Source: CAIPFQ01 sp035480615 | Lineage (GTDB): Bacteria; Chlamydiota; Chlamydiia; Chlamydiales; SM23-39 | Direction: 5' to 3' | DNA: 24,388 nt | NCBI GenBank assembly: GCA_035480615.1 | Contig: DATIHO010000134.1 | Coordinates: forward strand, 1-24,388 | Part shown: piece by piece, positions 20,958 to 24,388 of the stretch | Layout of the letters: each line of letters starts with the position of its first letter | Position numbering within the stretch: the stretch's first letter is position 1 | Position numbers and translations under genes: made by a program | Notes under the pieces: generated by a model | Told to the model about the DNA's origin: nothing | Databases searched by the model: none | Seen by the model: the letters and a program-made list of their open reading frames with translations, nothing else

Positions 20958-21805
20958 GCCGCTTCCTTTAGTAATGCCTCAATTTGACGCATACAATCTT
21001 GACAGAGCGAGCCTGGAATGTCCATAGATACCAGTTTTAAAAGTGCAGTTCCTCTTCCAATATCGAGCTGATGACAAATATACCAAATAAAATCGTGGTG
21101 TTGCAGGGATAGGGCGGCGCCAAGACGGGCCAGACCCCTTTTATGCAAAGAAATGCGAAGCGATTTTTCAGCGCCATCCCATTTTTTTAGATCAAGGGGA
21201 GTTGCCCGAATCATGTTTTGATTGAACGCAACCGCTTTTTTCAAAATCCGTGTCTCCTCTTCAGATAGAAAACTGTAGATTTTTTTCAGAATTTTTGTCT
21301 CTACAATTTGCCTGAGTTCTATTGCGAGATCGGTCAAAGAGAGGGTATCGATAAGCTCGATGAGTTCTTGTTTGCCCAAATAGAGCAGGGGCGATAGGGG
21401 AGTAGGGGGGAGAAAATAGATAGGGAGGAGAGGAATGGTTGCTCCAACCAGATTTTCAGTAAGGGTTTGCAAAATAAATTCCTGTACAATTTTACTTTTT
21501 TCTTTTGCGGGAGGTGTTCTGATTTTCAATTCACGACATAAGTTTTCATTGGAAAAACGATCTAACGCGCTTAAAAAAAGTTTTTGTTCTTTCAAAGGTT
21601 TCGTTTTTAAAATAGGAAGCAGCCATGACCAATGTACACGTTCTAAAATAGAGGCTTCTTCCAAATCGGTATTTACTTCCGTAGAGGGCATTGCCTCCAA
21701 ACGGGATCGTTCGTCTTGTGATAAAAAACGTTTCAGGACATCTCGGGAAGAAGCCGGACAACCGTTTAAAATGGCCTTTAAGACCCATTCGCTGGAATTG
21801 ATCAT
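20954..21805 (-). CDS. Type III secretion cluster protein of the CT560 family
   Basis: This 283-residue protein lies between sctJ and sctL, the position of CT560 in Chlamydia and of SctK in some other systems. It is predicted soluble and largely helical. The C-terminal third has L-R-I-S-L-H-K-R-G-L-A-R-L-G-A-A-L-S-L-Q-H with a C-x-x-C motif near the end (C-Q-D-C). It may act in the cytoplasmic sorting platform, as SctK does. Sequence alone does not prove that, and the resemblance is by position. It starts 6 nt after sctJ and its stop overlaps sctL. Confidence 0.8.
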   Translation of the reverse strand: MINSSEWVLKAILNGCPASSRDVLKRFLSQDERSRLEAMPSTEVNTDLEEASILERVHWSWLLPILKTKPLKEQKLFLSALDRFSNENLCRELKIRTPPAKEKSKIVQEFILQTLTENLVGATIPLLPIYFLPPTPLSPLLYLGKQELIELIDTLSLTDLAIELRQIVETKILKKIYSFLSEEETRILKKAVAFNQNMIRATPLDLKKWDGAEKSLRISLHKRGLARLGAALSLQHHDFIWYICHQLDIGRGTALLKLVSMDIPGSLCQDCMRQIEALLKEAA

Positions 21806-21811
21806 GAGATA

Positions 21812-22729
21812 TCATGGGTTAGGAGGAATTTCAGGAAGTTCAGATTTGGGCCTCGCCTTTTTTAAAAAAGGGATGGTGAAGTGAGGGAACAATTTGTAAA
21901 CAAGCCATCCGCAAAGAGAAAGGGATAACAGAAGCAGTATGGTGAAAGCGAGAAAAATCCATCGAAAGTGGGCGCTTGAGCTTTGTGTCATGACAAGTCC
22001 CCAAATTTTGACATAAGTTTGCGTCGCTTTTGGGCCAATCGGCTGTCCCTCGGCAGTCAGCGTGATGTCGGCGAATCTGGAACGATCGGAAATGACGGCT
22101 ACGTCATCGTAGCTCAATCCGCTCACGCTTCCGGACATGAGCCGTTTGATTTTGATTTCGATGTGGCTATTGGGATCTTCCAGAATTCCTTGATGTTTTA
22201 CGTACACTGCCGCAGTGATTTTCTGCTGCGGCGCTCCAGGCGCTGCCGGAGCAGCGCCTCCAGCAGCAATGCCAGGAAAAGAAATTTGGACGTCGGCATC
22301 GATGACTCCATCGATTTTTCGGATGGTGTTTTTCAGCTCTTCAGCAAGCCCTGCCTGATAACGGACCGTTTCTTCCATGGTCGATGACATGAGTCCCGAT
22401 TTTGCGAAAAGCTCGAGGAGGGTGGTCCCCTGCCTTCTCGGCAAGCCCACTTTATTTAAAATCGCCATCGCATCTAGAGCTCTATCTGCCTCAACAGTGA
22501 TCATGTACTGGTTTGTGGATGCGGTCGCTGCTCCTACTCCTGTAGCAGGTGCAATGACTTTTTGCGCTTCGACTCCTTTCGATGCAAGATAAACGACGAT
22601 TTCATTCGCTTCTTTTTCAGAGATATTATTGATAATGGTTTGACTGTTTTCGCAGGATGCAAGCGCAAAAAGCAACAGTAGCGAGGCGAATCGAAATATA
22701 CCGAAGTGATTCAAAAGCCGTTTTTGCAT
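21812..22729 (-). CDS. sctJ: Type III secretion inner-membrane ring lipoprotein SctJ
   Basis: This 305-residue lipoprotein has a signal peptide and lipobox L-A-S-C at residues 23-26. After it comes the YscJ/FliF ring-building domain: S-E-K-E-A-N-E-I-V-V-Y-L, G-V-E-A-Q-K-V, E-E-T-V-R-Y-Q-A-G-L-A-E-E-L, and I-D-G-V-I-D-A-D-V-Q-I-S-F-P. An A/G/P-rich insert at about 153-167 interrupts the second domain. A C-terminal membrane helix (about 255-281) and a short basic, proline-rich tail follow. It is the first gene of the block, so the promoter must be in the intergenic stretch upstream. AGGGA lies 8 nt before the ATG. Confidence 0.95.
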   Translation of the reverse strand: MQKRLLNHFGIFRFASLLLLFALASCENSQTIINNISEKEANEIVVYLASKGVEAQKVIAPATGVGAATASTNQYMITVEADRALDAMAILNKVGLPRRQGTTLLELFAKSGLMSSTMEETVRYQAGLAEELKNTIRKIDGVIDADVQISFPGIAAGGAAPAAPGAPQQKITAAVYVKHQGILEDPNSHIEIKIKRLMSGSVSGLSYDDVAVISDRSRFADITLTAEGQPIGPKATQTYVKIWGLVMTQSSSAHFRWIFLAFTILLLLSLSLCGWLVYKLFPHFTIPFLKKARPKSELPEIPPNP

Positions 22730-22748
22730 AGATAATGTCCCTCTATGG

Positions 22749-22778
22749 TTTATAACATTTGAGATCTGTGTATTTCAA
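22749..22778 (-). promoter_or_regulatory. Candidate sigma-70-type promoter of the sctJ operon
   Basis: On the minus strand, TTGAAA (22773-22778) and TATAAA (22749-22754) are separated by 18 bp. This is the best promoter-like pair between sctJ and the next gene. The implied start lies within about 15 nt of the sctJ ATG, close to the ribosome binding site, which makes the leader unusually short. The call is tentative. Confidence 0.4.
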
Positions 22779-22813
22779 TAGAAATTCAACAACAAGTGCT
22801 CATAAACTTGAGG

Positions 22814-22895
22814 TATACCCAAAATGATTCAAGAATCGGCCTTTAGGCGGGATTGAAAGCTGCCGAAAATCGATTCTTGAATCATTTTGGGTATA
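22814..22895. repeat. 82-bp palindrome-ended repeat in the sctJ upstream region
   Basis: TATACCCAAAATGATTCAAG at its left end is exactly inverted at its right end, with at least 25 bp of inverted repeat (through AATCG) and a short unpaired interior at about 22840-22868. The ends resemble those of the element in menC and pyrE-pyrF (both have TATACC-x-AAA and GAATCG), but the interior differs. It is intergenic. It could be a second family of small palindromic elements, and it would form a very stable hairpin in either transcript. Confidence 0.85.
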
Positions 22896-22920
22896 GACCT
22901 CTTAGTTTCGAAAGAGGTCT
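22895..22920 (+). terminator. Hairpin adjoining the 82-bp palindrome
   Basis: AGACCTCTT at 22895-22903 and AAGAGGTCT at 22912-22920 form a perfect 9-bp stem with an 8-nt loop. It directly abuts the palindrome. No long T run follows on either strand, so termination is possible but not convincing. It lies 78 nt past the stop of the C45-family gene, whose transcript it would end on the minus strand. Confidence 0.4.
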
Positions 22921-22997
22921 ATTTGTTACATATCGAATATCGGCTGATTTTTTCAATCAATGTTTTTTTTGTGAAAATTAAATGATATACCCAAACC

Positions 22998-24104
22998 TCA
23001 CTTTGTGGAGACTGCCGTTTCAAGACAAATTCGATGATAAGGTTGGTTGCAGGCCGGTTCGCCATCTGGTCCCGCATGTGAAATCCAGGCTTCGAGTGTT
23101 GCGGGAGAAAAAATGGCGTTATGAAGGTTTGAAGGATGGGCTATTTGTCGAATCGCTTCTTGGATTTTAGGGACATTCATTTTGCCATAATCGGCTTCGA
23201 TAGAGGAGAGAAGCGTGTCATGATGATCCCATCTGGTTAAGATCAGGCAATCTTGAGGAGGATTTTTCAATGGAGCGGGCTGTGCCTGGAAAAATTGGGA
23301 AGCGGCGCCTTCCGGAATCACATGCAACTGATCCGCTGTCGCATAGACGGCGATTGCGCGGCTTGTCTTTCCATCTGAAAAAATATAGTGGTATTCACAG
23401 GTTCTGGGAGTTGTATGAAGCAAAGAGATAATCTCATCCAAAGATGCTGTATTTTCTAAAACCAGGCGTAGTAAAAATGACATTGGCAAACCTTTCCAGG
23501 AACCATAGCCTTTTCCGCCAATCTCGCCGAGCGCGATTTGCTGGTCATTCATCCCTGTAACGGAACCGATAAAACCGGCGTAAGTCACATTGAGAAAGGA
23601 ATATCCCCGATCTGGTTTTACAATAGCTGCGACAGCGGTATTCTGCAGGCCTCCGCCAATCGCATAATCGAGGACGCGCGCATGATAGAGCGTCCCATTT
23701 TCCGAAGCTTTTCCATGCACGGTTATAGCAGAGCAATGAAACATTTCAGGGAACAGATTTAATAATAGAATTTTTTCATAAGGAACTTCAGCCCCATCCG
23801 CTATGCCTTGCATCTCCTGGATCAGGGAATCTGGAATGCAAGGCACCACTTCAGGCATCGCTTGCATGAATGCCTGCACTACAGGAGGCGTCTGATCCGA
23901 GGACAGCTTATCAATAAAGTGATGGATATTATAAGCGACCTGATCTTTCAACAGACGCCCATGTTGATACCCTAACTCATAGGGAGTTCCTTCAATATGC
24001 AAAATTTGTTGGCCATTGATTTGCTCCAACCATCCAAATCCTTCCCGCTGCAGTACTTCGCTCATAAGTACTGTGGTGAATAATAAAAACACAAACCGAA
24101 TCAT
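22998..24104 (-). CDS. C45-family autoproteolytic acyltransferase/hydrolase, exported
   Basis: This 368-residue protein has an N-terminal hydrophobic signal (about residues 1-15). The family entry block I-E-G-T-P-Y-E-L-G-Y-Q-H-G-R is at 37-50, and the probable catalytic C124 is in M-F-H-C-S-A-I-T-V, followed by G-T-L-Y-H-A-R-V-L-D-Y-A. This is the pattern of C45 peptidases (acyl-CoA:6-aminopenicillanate acyltransferase and phospholipase B-like proteins), Ntn hydrolases that self-cleave before the nucleophilic cysteine. The substrate is unknown. It stands alone on the minus strand, and the next upstream gene is tRNA-Arg, also on the minus strand. Confidence 0.85.
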   Translation of the reverse strand: MIRFVFLLFTTVLMSEVLQREGFGWLEQINGQQILHIEGTPYELGYQHGRLLKDQVAYNIHHFIDKLSSDQTPPVVQAFMQAMPEVVPCIPDSLIQEMQGIADGAEVPYEKILLLNLFPEMFHCSAITVHGKASENGTLYHARVLDYAIGGGLQNTAVAAIVKPDRGYSFLNVTYAGFIGSVTGMNDQQIALGEIGGKGYGSWKGLPMSFLLRLVLENTASLDEIISLLHTTPRTCEYHYIFSDGKTSRAIAVYATADQLHVIPEGAASQFFQAQPAPLKNPPQDCLILTRWDHHDTLLSSIEADYGKMNVPKIQEAIRQIAHPSNLHNAIFSPATLEAWISHAGPDGEPACNQPYHRICLETAVSTK

Positions 24105-24131
24105 CCTATCTACTCCTTCAGAGACTGTATT

Positions 24132-24204
24132 CGTTCTCGGCTGGAGTTGAACCAGCGACCTGTCGCTTAGGAGGCGACCGCTCTATCCACTGAGCTACGA
24201 GAAC
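24132..24204 (-). tRNA. tRNA-Arg (anticodon CCT)
   Basis: The minus strand folds as a complete cloverleaf: acceptor GTTCTCG with CGAGAAC, D arm GCTC-AGTGGATA-GAGC, anticodon arm GTCGC-CTCCTAA-GCGAC giving anticodon CCT, variable loop AGGTC, T arm GCTGG-TTCAACT-CCAGC, and discriminator G. CCA is not encoded. It reads AGG codons. Confidence 0.95.
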
Positions 24205-24263
24205 ATAGGCGCTTTATTTTAACTATGGAATCGCTTACTCTCAAGAGAAAAAGGTGTTTTCTT

Positions 24264-24388
24264 ATGCAGGCGGATATCGGACTCATTGGACTTGCGGTGA
24301 TGGGCCAAAATTTGGTCCTCAATATGGCGGACCGCGGTTATACTGTTCAGGTCTTTAATCGCACTGTCTCCAAGGTGGATGAGTTTTT
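24264..24388 (+). CDS. gnd: 6-phosphogluconate dehydrogenase, N-terminal end (partial)
   Basis: The 41 visible residues begin M-Q-A-D-I-G-L-I-G-L-A-V-M-G-Q-N-L and continue N-M-A-D-R-G-Y-T-V, then F-N-R-T-V-S-K-V. This is the NADP-binding start of 6-phosphogluconate dehydrogenase: G-L-A-V-M-G is its GxGxxG-type loop and N-R-T recognises the NADP phosphate. The enzyme oxidises 6-phosphogluconate in the pentose phosphate pathway. AAAGGTG lies about 8 nt before the ATG. The gene runs out of the window. Confidence 0.95.
   Translation, partial: MQADIGLIGLAVMGQNLVLNMADRGYTVQVFNRTVSKVDEF

Noticed and set aside
1..24388. CRISPR arrays, prophage structural genes or a full insertion sequence
   Set aside because: I found no regularly spaced repeat array, no phage structural genes and no transposase or integrase in the window.

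Overview
The window looks like a chromosomal segment of an environmental (Parachlamydiales-type) member of the Chlamydiota. The main evidence is on the right. The minus-strand gene order sctJ, a CT560-family gene, sctL, sctR, sctS, sctT matches the CT559-CT564 type III secretion cluster of Chlamydia. It is followed by glgA, and other genes in the window (a metabolic enzyme fusion, methyltransferases, a C45-family hydrolase) are of kinds seen in amoeba-associated chlamydiae. Genus cannot be assigned from the sequence alone.

Left part (1-4371): the 3' end of an M23 peptidase gene, a convergent serine beta-lactamase-fold hydrolase, and then a compact plus-strand cluster of five genes at 1451-4371. 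The cluster holds a short orphan protein with one hydrophobic segment, a membrane-anchored protein with a W-S-F-F-A-P-T-P motif, an HTTM (SdpB/VKGC-like) membrane protein, a DCC (DUF393) CxxC protein, and a membrane protein with an HEGGH metalloprotease motif. I read this as a candidate peptide maturation and export system, related in outline to SdpABC. That is an inference.

Middle (4372-8170): two identical 56-bp copies of the 3' half of a tRNA-Tyr gene bracket a 2.3-kb segment carrying one gene, an AlbA_2/HATPase regulator-like protein. This looks like an integrative island whose integrase is missing. To its right lie a truncated DHFR/RibD-like gene, a 73-bp palindrome and an Asp/Glu racemase-family gene with an N-terminal signal peptide.

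Centre (8348-15379): two tandem paralogous exported methyltransferases run into menC. After them come a HigB/HigA-type toxin-antitoxin pair on the minus strand and a plus-strand operon of pgsA, an extended SDR and an SPW-VKOR membrane protein.

Right part (15344-24388): a tightly spaced minus-strand gene string sctJ to sctT, glgA and a fused pyrE-pyrF (UMP synthase), then a C45-family hydrolase, tRNA-Arg(CCT), and the start of gnd on the plus strand.

The most striking feature is a palindrome-ended repeat of 131-158 bp inserted in frame in two unrelated housekeeping genes, menC and pyrE-pyrF. The two copies are in opposite orientations relative to the reading frame, and both leave the host gene open. 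This resembles the behaviour of Rickettsia palindromic elements. Other palindromes, at 7245-7317 and 22814-22895, suggest that several such families are active in this genome.
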